Source: Steinernema hermaphroditum
Taxonomy: Eukaryota; Nematoda; Chromadorea; Rhabditida; Steinernematidae
Length of the DNA stretch: 64,000 nucleotides
Assembly: GCA_030435675.1 (NCBI GenBank)
Contig: CM059625.1
Location: forward strand, 3,658,001 to 3,722,000
Reading direction: 5' to 3'
A model generated the notes under the pieces. The model ran no database searches. It was not told the origin of the DNA and was given only the letters and a program-made list of their open reading frames with translations. Positions 37,801 through 49,067 of this stretch are shown piece after piece. Numbering within the stretch: position 1 is the first letter of the stretch; the number at the start of each line of letters is the position of its first letter. A program made the position numbers and the translations under genes.

Positions 37801-40800
37801 TATATTGGCAACACAGCTCATCTGTTCAGCTTCGGTCAAAGGCCGAAGTCTGTCAGGCTTTCTCAGAAGCACTGAAGCGAATTGACAGGGCAGGAGCCGG
37901 CTCGCATTGCGACATTTCACCGAATCGTCTTCACTACTCTCAACTGATGCTTCAGGGGAATTTTAATAGCATTGTTTACGCTCCAGATGCGGGAGGAATA
38001 ATTACTCTAAAATAATTATACGGCTCTGTATCATCTGTAATCTTCTTGCCTATGATTTGTTATCTTCAGCGCCGTGCCACTGAGTGCTATGTTGCTGATT
38101 TTACCATTAGGATGACATGCTGGCAGAGTGTGTCTGTCCAAGTGAGCCCGTTCTGATCCCAACAGTGTTGCTTTTTAGGGAGGTCAACATGGTTCCCTTG
38201 GATCCGAAAGTCGTAGTGTGACTTTAGAACCTTCAGGTGTAGTTCAGCTGGTAGTAGCAATGACGTGAAGCTGGCAAATTAGCGTCTGATTCCATTACTC
38301 ACCGCGATTCCATTACGTACCCATTGCTGACCAAACGCTAATTCATCCGATCAGCCCGTTCATTAATCACGGTGCAAATATAGGTTTCCAACGAGTAATC
38401 CCAGAGTTCTCGTAGTTTTTCGAAAGCACAAAGGTTGTCAGAAACTGAGGCACGGTTTCTTTTGTTTCGGTGGGAACCATTTTGGGAAAATCACGTCAGA
38501 ATTCGTGAAACAAACAACTTTTTGGTCGTTCACCCGAATTCCCTGTGGCGATTCACGAGGACATGAAGTGGTCGCCGTTGGCTTCAAAGGGGGAAGCAGT
38601 TAATATCAAAATTCTTAATGTCTCACGGTAGCTTTTCGGGTCGTCGTGGTTTTGTTGCACAGGCTGTATTTACAAAAGTTATCTACGTTTCTGTCCATAA
38701 TGATATTTTACTTGTGCTTTTGCTCTAGTTCCGCCAATGATATATGCGGAAAGCATGTGCAATCAACCGAGTGCAAAAGTTGTTAATCACGGCCTGAAAA
38801 ACACACCACCGCAGCTGAAAATAGTCCGCACGATGTGGCACTGCAGAGGCGTACCGGAACTTCCTGTTTTTCACGTTTTGATGGTATATTTATATATTAT
38901 CTTAAGGGTATACTTATGTTGGTAAACGTTGATTTCCAAACTACCTATGTCTTCCTGATACAGAAGTGCCTTTTGTCTCCCTTCCAGCTACAATCTTACC
39001 GTAGTAGGCAAGCAAAAAACACGTTATTCATCTGTATTTTCACTTAAATCGTAATTTTCAAAGGTCTGGTCAATCCGATTTGTAACAAGCCAAAGACCAT
39101 GAAATTACATACGTCTAAAAGCAGTTATAATTTCACAACGGGACACCCCCCCCCCCTTAATCTCTTTGACATTTAATGACTCCTGGGTTGTGTGACGCAT
39201 GCAAAGATTGCAGGGCCACGTTTGGCAGGTGTTTCGCCCCGTTGCAGTATGATATCAGTTCGTAGAAGCAGATAAATCCTATACGTGACTTTTTTATGCT
39301 CGTTGATCATTTGTAGCCTTAGTTTTCTCTCGTGTACGGAAAGAAATCTACTGAATAAAGCAATAGGGGAACTGTTGACATTTAATTTAATTCATGGGAA
39401 GTGACAGGATTTGTTAAGGGAAGTCATCAGTGATTCATTTGTGTCTAAAAAATTTGGATTGAGAACATGTGAGCTTTTCCCCAGAAAAGAAACTACTTTT
39501 TTGGTAATATAACTGAGCGTGATCTTCGACAAAAGCCGAACCTTGTTGCTAGCTACAGTGATCAATGTCGCCTTTCATTTGTGTCGGTTACGATCGGCCA
39601 TGATCGGTTCCCTCTTCTTTAAAATCGTGGAATGAGTTCAATGACTGTATGGGATTTGGTGAAAAAATTAGCGGTGGATAACTGACTAAATTCCGGATCT
39701 TACAACTGTGTCCTAGGCGATCGGACGAGTCGTGTGGAAATTGGAAAGTCCGTATGTGTTCTTTCTCACGGTGTATTCCATTTAGAAAAGTAGCTCCATA
39801 GATATAGAGTATTAAGAATATTAAAATTGAAGGCTGAAAGTTTGTGCGTTGAGATTTGTTACCTTGAACTCTTGATTTTTGCAAGTACGGAAACAAATCT
39901 CATTTCGCCGGGAAGTAATTGATGCCAGTAATCATGAGAATTGTTGGCACAACTTCTAGCAACCTTTGCAGCAAAAACTGGGCCCTTTTTGTGCCCATAA
40001 TTGTGTATTCAACTGTGTCACTCAAAAGAATAATGACATTCGCTTATTTAAAATAATTGCACCCATATACCGTTACATTTATCAGTTGCATTGGTGTGAT
40101 ATTTTTGGTTCTAAAAGTTGACGTTATCCAGACAGATTGCGAAAGAAATTGTAGTACAAACAGAACAATAGATTTGCCGATGGAAAGCGAACCCTTAGAA
40201 AATGCAAGTGCAGTCGTTCTTTCCGCGTCTGCATAGCATATTCGACCTCGAAAATTGCGAAGGTTGTCAGAGGCTTTCCTAATTAACTTCTTTAACATCT
40301 ACGGATATGATTATGTTCTATAATACAAGGTATTCAGAAGTTCCTCTTACAAGAGCTACTACCCGTTGATTCGTTGATTAATTTCACTTTCGTAGAACAT
40401 CTCATTCTTCGAAGTATCAAGTTTTCTTGGTTATTCTCCATATTCTGAGTCATTATTACATGAGGTACTTGAAGTTCGTGTCGGACCTTGAGAAAGTCGG
40501 ACGTCTCTTGACGAACGGTTGCCTTGAAAGGACTTTCTGGCATTTCCTATCATTATCCTGTTCGGTTCAAAAGACTTCTGTTCCAGGCTCGTTTGCTAAC
40601 TTTCCCATTTTTGGCTTCTTCGATCTTCCAAATGATCGTGCGTTCGCCTATGTCATCCGTATCCATTGTGCACCTTTGGAAACATCTCCGTTAGTGACGT
40701 ATGAAAAGGACTCGTCCGCTCCTGTGCTTCCGTTTCAGGTCGCTTATTCAATACATGTTGATGCGTTCGATAATCCCTACACGTGGACTTTAGTGAGCAG

Positions 40801-40938
40801 TAGAAACTAATGGGAGTGCTTTCGAGCAAGGAACTACTGAAATGTGAAATCGTATCTTGGTTCACTGATTTTCGGATGGTCTTGCGCTATCCAGCGACAA
40901 AAATGATCGACAATTTGGGGTTGGTCTACCTCCGGGTC

Positions 40939-41180
40939 AACTAGAATACCAAAGAGCCAGACCTCCAGAACAGCATTTATCATGACATAACGGTTTTAAC
41001 ATTATCTTTCTTGAAATCCGATTATTCGCTGATAACCTAGAGGTTGATTTTGGATGTTTGCGCTTGTTAGCCTGCCTAGTTTTCGATGACTGATAGCTGC
41101 TGAAAAGCTGAGAACTGCCACATTTATCAGTCCTCATGATAAATGTTGTTCTGGAAGTCTGGCTCTTTGGTATTCTAGTT
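40939..41180. mobile_element. MITE-like foldback element, 47-bp arms
   Basis: Left arm 40939-40985 (AACTAGAATACCAAAGAGCC onward) and right arm 41134-41180 are reverse complements with two mismatches in 47 bp. Total 242 bp, no coding capacity. Confidence 0.7.
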
Positions 41181-41745
41181 TTTTTTCGACGCTTTTCTTA
41201 CACGTTGCTGGTCGCTGCTATCGCTGGCATTTTGCAAAAAGAGGAATTAATAGACGGATTACGAAAATATGGAGATTATCTAGGTAATTGGCCAATTACA
41301 GAATGGGAGATAAAAATTTTTTTTGCTATATCATGCTGAGATTCTGGCACTATACGAATGATTGAATGAGGGCTTCGTTTATTTTGAAGGTGTTCTCCAA
41401 AAATAGGCGAGTTGCTCACCTCGTATCCACCTTTCTGTTTCTTGTGTACAAGTGTCGTTCATTTCCTTTTATGTGCTTTCGCTGGCACCATTGCGATTTG
41501 GCATAAGTTAATCGCAGCGATAAATGTCAACGAATTGCATATGCCTGTGCAGGCGAGCATAATTGAATTTGGAAGGTTCAGCATCACCTCACTTACTTTG
41601 CACGACCCCGCCAATCACGTGCGTTGCCTAAGCGCGCCGCCCATATCGCCACAAAGTACATAGTAGTACAGCATAAAAGTAACGCTCACTTGTAAACCGA
41701 GGTTCCGCGGCGTGTGTTCATCATTTCTCCATAAACATCCTTGAC

Positions 41746-41757
41746 ATTTTTTTCAGA
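41746..41757 (+). promoter_or_regulatory. Trans-splice acceptor of chemoreceptor gene 1
   Basis: A T-run ending TTTTTTTCAG lies one base before the ATG at 41758, in the position expected for spliced-leader addition. No upstream exon was seen. Confidence 0.5.
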
Positions 41758-43115
41758 ATGAACCTCACTCAATGTGAGCTGGCCTACGACTACAACGCCA
41801 ACGTGTGGATCGTCCTCATTTTGAGCATCGTGGCGGCCCTGAACCTCGTGGGAATCCTACTGACCCTTCACGTCACTCGTATTCTCCTCAGCACTCAGGT
41901 AGAGGTAATCCTGGTCAACTTGACTAACTTGTCGCTATCCGACCCGTGCAGGTTTTCCACATCAACCTCCGTATTCTCTTTGGTAACCTCTCCTTTTGTC
42001 TATGTCTTCGCAGTGGACTGACCTTATACCGCGCCGTTGAGCATCTCTTTCTTGTGGCCACCTGGAAGGTAGTCGGTCCACTTAGACATTTCTTAGGTGG
42101 TGTAATTACAGTCGAAATGTGACTTTCTCAAATCGGCAAAATCGTGCATCCTGCAATCCAGCTTGAACGCCGCTCCGGTCTTCGTTCTCGTCTTTGCCTA
42201 CTTGATGATCGCGCTCGAACGATGCATTGCTACGTTGATGTACAAGACCTACGAGAGACGTAAGGACGTCGGATTGTCGTTGCTCGTAGCATTCCTCTCG
42301 GTAGGTTCTGTGCAATGTTAGGTTACTGTCATAGATTATGACAACAAACAGCTGAATTATACACCGTTTCTGAGAAACATTTTTTACTACGCTGTCTACA
42401 AATACTACAAAACAACTAGTTGTGCTCAACCATACAGTATAATCTCTTTTCAGTGGGTTCACCCTGTGACGAAGCTCGTTTTCTCTATCACAAGCGATGT
42501 GGTAGTCGACGACAAACCGTACTGCAGTTCAATGACGGCCAAGGAGTTCAGCTTCGCAGAAACATTCATAGTCCCCCTCATCGTCTTGATTCTATCGTCA
42601 GTTCTCTTCGGCATCGTCTGGCGCTTCTGCCACTTGAAGCAAAAGTAGTTTTGTAAAAAAAATTCGAGCTACCTCATTCAGATGTTTCAGACTTACCCTG
42701 AGCACTCAACAGCATAACCTGTCCGGCCGTTTCCAACTCGGTGAGAACATCCGCGCTTCCAAGATTGTCCTGCCCAACGCTTTCCTCTTCGTCCTCGTTA
42801 CCGTCATCAACATCATCGTGATCACTGCTATGAAGCTGATCCCTGGATTGGACAAGGACATGAGACTGTTTGGAATTTTGAAGGTACCAATGTCAATATC
42901 GTTCTTGTCCATATGCTTTGCTTCAGGAAGCTTCGAGCCTGACATTCCCCATTTACATCAACCTCTACGCCTTGGTCTTTATCCTACACTGTTCGTCGGT
43001 TGCCAAACGCACGTGGATCATCCGTCGCTACGACCGTTTTACCAAGGACACCTGGCAGGAGGAAGAACAGTGCGCCAACAATCATTTCAACCTCCTCACG
43101 AGCTACTGGAAGTAA
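41758..43115 (+). CDS. Sra-superfamily (Srab-like) chemoreceptor 1
   Basis: Nematode seven-transmembrane chemoreceptor of 339 aa. Exons 41758-41898, 41952-42068, 42112-42300, 42454-42644, 42691-42883 and 42927-43115 (TAA); 1020 nt. Seen: TM1 WIVLILSIVAALNLVGILL, a conserved HINLRIL segment opening TM2, paired cysteines before TM3 (KCDFLKSAKSC), the family ER-x-x-AT box after TM3 as ERCIATLMYKTYERRK, a TM5 block FIVPLIVLILSSVLFGIVW, TM6 FLFVLVTVINIIVITAM, TM7 FPIYINLYALVFIL, and the family-style C-terminus HFNLLTSYW. All exon junctions are shared with the copy at 49068. Srab versus Sra cannot be settled by eye. Expected in ciliated sensory neurons. Confidence 0.85.
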
Positions 43116-45398
43116 AAAAAAAACATTCATCTCTTACCGTAATATATAAAATGATCTCTGTATGTGTTTGTGTTGTACGTAAATTATTTATTGTGTGCCA
43201 CCACAAGCTGGTTTACCAGAATCGTGACTAAAGGCCGCACTACGTCATTTATGACAAAGCAGGTGCAATCAGCGCAGCGCAATGTGGTCGTAAAAAATAG
43301 GCGATCATCATGTAAACGAGATTGAACCCACTGGTTGAGCTAAGTTCTTGGAAAGATCTCGCAGAAGTTAATTTTGACCTGTGTGAGTTGTAGTCCAAAG
43401 ATTGACGTGGGTAACTACGGTAGTGATCAGTTTTTACCGTAATGGCTACATCATCGTAAGGGAATTCGTAAGCGTTTTCTATTTGCATAAACGTCAGTAA
43501 ATATTGGTATTTACGAATTTTCATTTCCCGTCGGTGGGTAAGTGGGCGCAATGATTGCTTTGGCTCCCAGAAGATCTCAAAGGCCAGGGAGCCGTAGCGC
43601 CTCCGTCTTGCCAGGAAGACCGTCACCACCACCCGACTATAACCGCACCGCCAGAGAAGTCGAAGAAGCGCTACAACTCTGAAGTCTGCGCCGCCAGGCT
43701 GATTCGAAACCGCCGTCCGTTCCATTCGTTGTGCTCTACCGAATTGACAGGATTCAACTCATCGCAACTTGGATGCCAACCTAAACAAATGGGAACGCTG
43801 CATCCTTTTCGGATTCCACCGCTCCTTCGAAACCAAAAGAAAATACGGGCTACAGTGGGACTTTATTCGTCTTTGTGTAAATTTGAGACGTACTGCATGG
43901 TGTAAGCCGTTGATTCGAGAATATAAATCGCGTAAGAAGGTAGGTCAGTTCACCCGTTCGCTGTTTCAAAAATGAGCCGTTGGCCGGTTGAACCACCCGG
44001 TTTGGCTCGGAGCCGTCTCGGATTGCGAAATACCTAAGTACTGAGCCCAGCCGGGTGGGCGATCGGGGTCGGTCGGCTCAAATGCCTCCGACTTTGAGAA
44101 AGAACTGGCGCAATAATTATGTTTTTTTTGCCAAGTAATCAAATGTTCACGGGTTTTATTAATGAGGTAAATAGTCGTTAAAAATATGGTGTATCTGAGT
44201 GGGAGCACGTATGGTGGGCGTGCTCTTTTCTAAGATATGTGATTCGTTGATAATACAGAAATAGGTCTGGATTGTTATGAGAGAAGAGCTTTGAAAGGAA
44301 GCTCTTTGCTAGGCTTGTACGGTGTCACTAATGGTGGTTAAGAACCGTTCTGTTCCCCCGAGTTCTGCTTACTTTAAGCTTATGCGGATTCTGCGAATAA
44401 CGATGACTATTATTGTTTATTTTATTTTACTTTACTTTACTCTTCAATCAACGGTATTATCCATGCTCTCATGATATATAACGAAGATGCGTATACTACC
44501 GTAATAGCAGGTTCTCATTTTCTCCTATGGCGTACGAGGTCGCACTTGAAAGAAGTTGTTCTAGGGCAAAGAGATCCGGAATCCGGAAGCAGCGCGGCGG
44601 CGTAACATTATTGCTTTTTGGTTCTACTCGTATTGTAATAGTTTGCACAGTTTATTCAAGTTTCACTTTGGTCCTCATCTCTGCACATCTAGTGTTTTCT
44701 GCAACGTTCGCTTACGTAACTGAAAATAATGTCGGCAATTAGGATGGCCATTAAGTCAGCAGGAAGGCTCACAATTTTGATCTTCGAACAGAACTGACAA
44801 AATTGAGGATAATTATAGTGGAAATAGGTTCCTGCCGAACATGGTTTCGTTTCAGTTACAGTCACCTTAACCATCGAATGGACCTAACGCATTGAAATAA
44901 GTGGCCATGACGAGGCTCTAATTTCGAATATTTTCTAAGAAGAGTCTGCATGTGAACTTAGACACACTATCATAATGATCAGTGTCCTTAAAGTAATAGC
45001 CGAGAACGTATGAGACGAATTATAGAGCAAAATTAAGAGACCAACAGGTATGCTTAGAAAGAGTGAAATGAATATAGTCAGAAACTGGCCTACAAATTAA
45101 GAAGACGACGGAGAGAGCTAACCGAGCTGTGAGTTACCAATCCAAGATAAACTAAGAATAGAGATGTGTTTAACTTGTACCGAGTGTTTAAGTAGGCCAT
45201 GGCTAGAGTCCTCGCCCCACAGCAAGATGCCGATGGGTCTTGGGACTTGTTGATCCGTACTCAAGACTCGATGGGTTTTTGGGCATCAAGTCCGGATTCG
45301 GATTCCTACTTTAGATTTCGGAGCCGATCGGTACCAGTGCCCCAAATGCCAGTGAAAAACAAAGGCGCACAAAAGATAACACAATTAAGTGGTCATGA

Positions 45399-45650
45399 CA
45401 ATCTACGTCGGACATCTTGTTGTCAGCGGTGGTGGGACTACGGCTTCCGGGTGTCCCAATTCCCTCTGGAAGCCGGAACAGTCACAACTGCCACGATTCC
45501 CCGATGCACCGTGAAGTGCGCCGTCTGCGACCCGTTCGACTTCTACGCCGTGCCAGGGATGAAGTAGTCTGGCAGACATCCTCTGTTTGTCTATTTTCAG
45601 TGTCGCGCAAGGCGTAATGCCTTTGATTCACGAAATAAAGTTGTAAAGTC
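45399..45650 (+). repeat. Dispersed repeat, rearranged copy R2
   Basis: The first part (about 45405-45500) matches R1 and R3 in the opposite orientation and encodes SGGGTTASGCPNSLWKPE on the plus strand. The following part (about 45510-45645), ending GATTCACGAAATAAAGTTG, matches R3 around 62560-62660 in the same orientation as R3. One of the two parts has therefore been inverted in one of the copies. Confidence 0.6.
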
Positions 45651-46107
45651 GTAAAGACAATCTACGTATCCGTTCGGATAGATCGGTGCATCTAGGCAAA
45701 TCTAGACGATATTAATAGTGACCGTTGTTCGATACAACGATCCAAAAAATCCATGCGGACGACCCAAGCGACTTGTCATAACTAATTCATGAATTAGCGA
45801 TAATGTTATGGTGCGAATGTTATGGCTTACTTTAGCATCTGGTAGAAATTGCAATCTTGCCCGTGCGATAATCACATTTACCTACTCGTGATGACGTGTT
45901 GATGCCGATGTTTTATGAGGTCTATTTTAGGCAATAGGCAACGGGAACCCATTCAGATCTACGCTATAGACCAATGTGTGTTGAACTTATGATCGAGGTT
46001 TTAGTTTTAGAATGAACCACAAAAAATGACGGCGACACATTCTGTTGGCGAGTTGGGTGTGTGTAGCATTTTTCGGTTGTAGACATAGTGGCTTTCATTT
46101 AAGGGCG

Positions 46108-46364
46108 AAAATTAGACAGACACAGTCAGCTATTGTTTGCTCAAGGCCAGTCTACATACATACACCGAAATGTGGTCATATGAGAGTATTCGAACGTGGT
46201 GATCTAGTGTTCTGTATATTCACCGTAGTTTTGGGCAGAACGTGGTGTGGGCTAGTATTTTACAGCGAACACATCGGTGCCACATCTTTCTTTGGCTGTA
46301 AAAAGTGTTTTTTAATTAGTATTAGCCTTGAGCAAACGGTAGCTGACTGTGTCTGTCTAATATT
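46108..46364. mobile_element. MITE-like foldback element, about 40-bp arms
   Basis: Left arm around 46111-46149 (TTAGACAGACACAGTCAGCT onward) and right arm around 46322-46362 are imperfect reverse complements (a few mismatches in about 40 bp). Total about 255 bp, no coding capacity. Confidence 0.6.
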
Positions 46365-46379
46365 TCTAATACGATTCCA

Positions 46380-47760
46380 TTAAAATTCGATGGATCGGTG
46401 ATCTCCTTCTTAAAATACCAAAAATCATATTGGAACACAGGTGATTTCTGCAGTTGTTGGCGTCTCTCCGAGGCGTTACGTGAGAAATCATTCGCAATAA
46501 TATTGCCAACTGGACCAGGACACATTTTCTACTCAACTCAATTAACTCATACGCATTTCTCCTTCCGGTGTGCACGAGGATCATTTGGCGCTCGATCCTT
46601 GGCTTGAATCTTCCAGGTCTAAGTTCTTGCATCAGAACTAGTGCTCACGGTGCTCAAATACAATTACAGAGCATACTCAACGATTGAATTCACACCGAGC
46701 ATGAATCTGTGGTTTTTCCGACTCGTAAAAAATGTGTTCATGGGAACGTTTTTAGTGTGGAATACTATGAGAATGCTGTTTCTTCTCGAAACGACACCCT
46801 CAGAGTCAATGACAGTTGTTGGAGTTAGTTGACTGGGCCTTTCCTGTCCAAAGTTTGTGTTCGGTAAACAAGAAAACGCTTTTTTTGCCAAAGTTTTGCA
46901 ACAACTCTATTGGGTTCCGCGTTTTTATTGGCATTCCCACACTTTCTGGACCGCCCCGGGGTTGCGTTTAATTGCGGAATTTCACCAGAGTCTCACTTGC
47001 AAAGAATGCTCTTCGTTTTTCATTAATCGCTTGTGCACAGCGCGTCCTTTCTGATCGTTTTTGGCCTTTCTGAACTGCTTCAATGCAAGAACACTATTCA
47101 ACAGTGGTCGCTGTAGCTCTTCCAGGTTGTTGGTTAAAGTTCAGTAATGAAATTATTTGTTCTCATAAACAACGACCCCATGTAAATGTCAAATTAACGG
47201 GTCGCCACGTGTCCGTTTGGTCAGAATGTTTGCGACCAGAGAGCACTTTTTAACCCATAGGTGACGGCATAAATATACCCATTCCGGCCGTTCTTTTATT
47301 GTATTTAGTTCTCGGATTAAAGAGCCTGCATTTTCAAGGAAAAGGGAGTATTATTTTTTGCTTTGCAAGCAATGTATTCCGGACGAATAACAATGTGCAT
47401 TCCAAAACTGTGATCTTCAAACGATACAGTTTGATCTTCAATTATTCCCTACCAACAGATGGCGTTTGAGAATTCAATGGTTTGAACCACTCTATGTTAA
47501 GCGCGAAGATGAAATGGGCACAGCGTTACACATGACTCCTTTGAATTCGTCGTCACTGGTCATGCTTTGTTCTATTGAAGATGGTTTAAAATTAGCCTGA
47601 AAACGGAATTTCAAGCACGAGATAATTTTTGACTCACTAAGATGGAATAACGTCAGCAGTGCATCATAGTAGAGTCCCGGCATATTTCCAGATGAAATGT
47701 GATTTTTGAAAACGGACTCCAATAGACGAAGAGGCAATTATTCCGTGTGGAGAAATCTTT
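46380..47760 (-). pseudogene. Decayed POT1-like paralogue E
   Basis: Minus-strand scraps follow the exon order of genes A-D. Near 47.64-47.74 kb a frame reads PLRLLESVFKNH, like PLRLVGED in C and PMRLLCAD in A; its DNA differs from C by substitutions and one missing base just before the Pro codon. Near 46.78-46.83 kb TTVIDSEGV parallels LMVMDSEGV of D, and near 46.45 kb an AG is followed by EITCVP, like GEVICL of D. Frames between the pieces do not join and the exon-2 donor is out of phase, so I call it a pseudogene. It lies between two chemoreceptor genes, 14 kb from the array. Confidence 0.4.
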
Positions 47761-49067
47761 GCATTTTTACGTATCATTTCCGCTAGAGTGTATCTACAGC
47801 AGCACTAGTTTAACTCCCGTTATTCACAGTACAATTGGCAACATTTTGGTCCTGTTTAACCCTTTGTCGGACGTTCACTTCCAATCTTCAGCGTGTCACT
47901 TATTCGAAGCATTTTTTTGTGCTCTTTGTGCTAATATTACATCTTCCGGCCGTGTCTTAATGTGCAGTACTGACGTTTTAGGCTTCTTAAATAGGTTCTA
48001 AAAAAGTCCATACAGAGAACGACTAAGTATAAAACTCACACTTTAGAACTGACGATCTTTTTGCCAACCGAATTCTGCGTGTGCGTGATGATAAACTCAA
48101 TAGACTCAAACCTCATTCTCATAACTGTAACTGTGACGTGACCAAAATTATAGTGAGGTTCGGTTTGGCATGCGCGCTAAGCCAAAAAGATAACACGTTT
48201 CATTTCCGGGAGGTATTCCTTTTCACTATATCCATGCTTGTGGTCAGAAGCGTCAAAGGCCCACTACCGTTAAACACCTTCTGATACCAAGCCCCGGCAC
48301 CTTCCGCTACTTCTTTGTCCACGTCCACGACCCGGTCAAGTCTGGGTCATAACCACCTTTAATTGTCTCTATCTCTATTAAGCTTGACGTTCATCTACAC
48401 TACAACAGTCTGAAATTAGCATTTCACTGTGTGATAACAGGGTATCTTATCCTTGATCTACCTAGACATCTTTTTTTTGCTCATCAATTAGCGGGTTTTC
48501 TGATATACCCGGAACGACTTAAAACGACGATTGGACCTTCTGAACAGTGTTGAAGCCACAAAACTCAGAATTCCTATTCGATCATTACTTAAGTTGTCTA
48601 TCGAAGGCATCTTCAACTATTATACTCCAACATCATATATATTGCATGTTTTAAACCACTATTTAGTCAAGTTAAGATCAACTTTCGTATACAATTTATT
48701 TGAATTGTGGTTCACCTATTCATGAAGATCACATTTCCCTCAAAATGGAGTTTGATCTCAAGCGTTTTGTAGCTGTGCTCGACCACTATGTATTACATAC
48801 CTATTGAATTATTAATTACTGTGCTTGTGAGCCACGGCGATAAAACTGATAAATGAATCCCTGAGTTTTGAATCTGCCCAGTGATTCAATTAGAAAGCCA
48901 CACACGTCTAATTAGTTTACGCGAAAACCAACTCGTGTGGAGGGGCGGCGCTTCCCGCGAGTTCATCGCGCTGCAACGGATGAAGCAAACCATTTAAGCT
49001 TCACTCGGTCTTCATCCTCTGGCACTTTTAACAGTGGTCGACTCTTCCTCAGCGCCTAGCGCCAATC

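Larger units (their letters stand above)
32741..41757. other. Gene-poor 9-kb region
   Basis: No intact gene recognised on either strand. Identified pieces are a decayed coiled-coil reading frame near 34.7 kb, a C12-type homopolymer near 39.15 kb, an unexplained open frame of 127 codons at 40427-40810 (+), and the foldback at 40939-41180. Confidence 0.45.
43116..49067. other. Spacer between the two chemoreceptor genes
   Basis: Six kilobases without an intact gene. Contains a GC-rich stretch with long open frames on both strands (43249-43905), repeat copy R2 (45.4-45.65 kb), a foldback (46.1-46.36 kb) and a decayed POT1-like copy (46.4-47.75 kb). Confidence 0.45.

Noticed and set aside
39144..39157. 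C homopolymer of about 12 bases
   Set aside because: Unusual for the region but a simple-sequence run; no structure or function can be argued from it.
40427..40810. Plus-strand open frame of 127 codons
   Set aside because: No motif, no upstream or downstream exon with matching phase, and a base composition like the surrounding desert. Kept only as a note.
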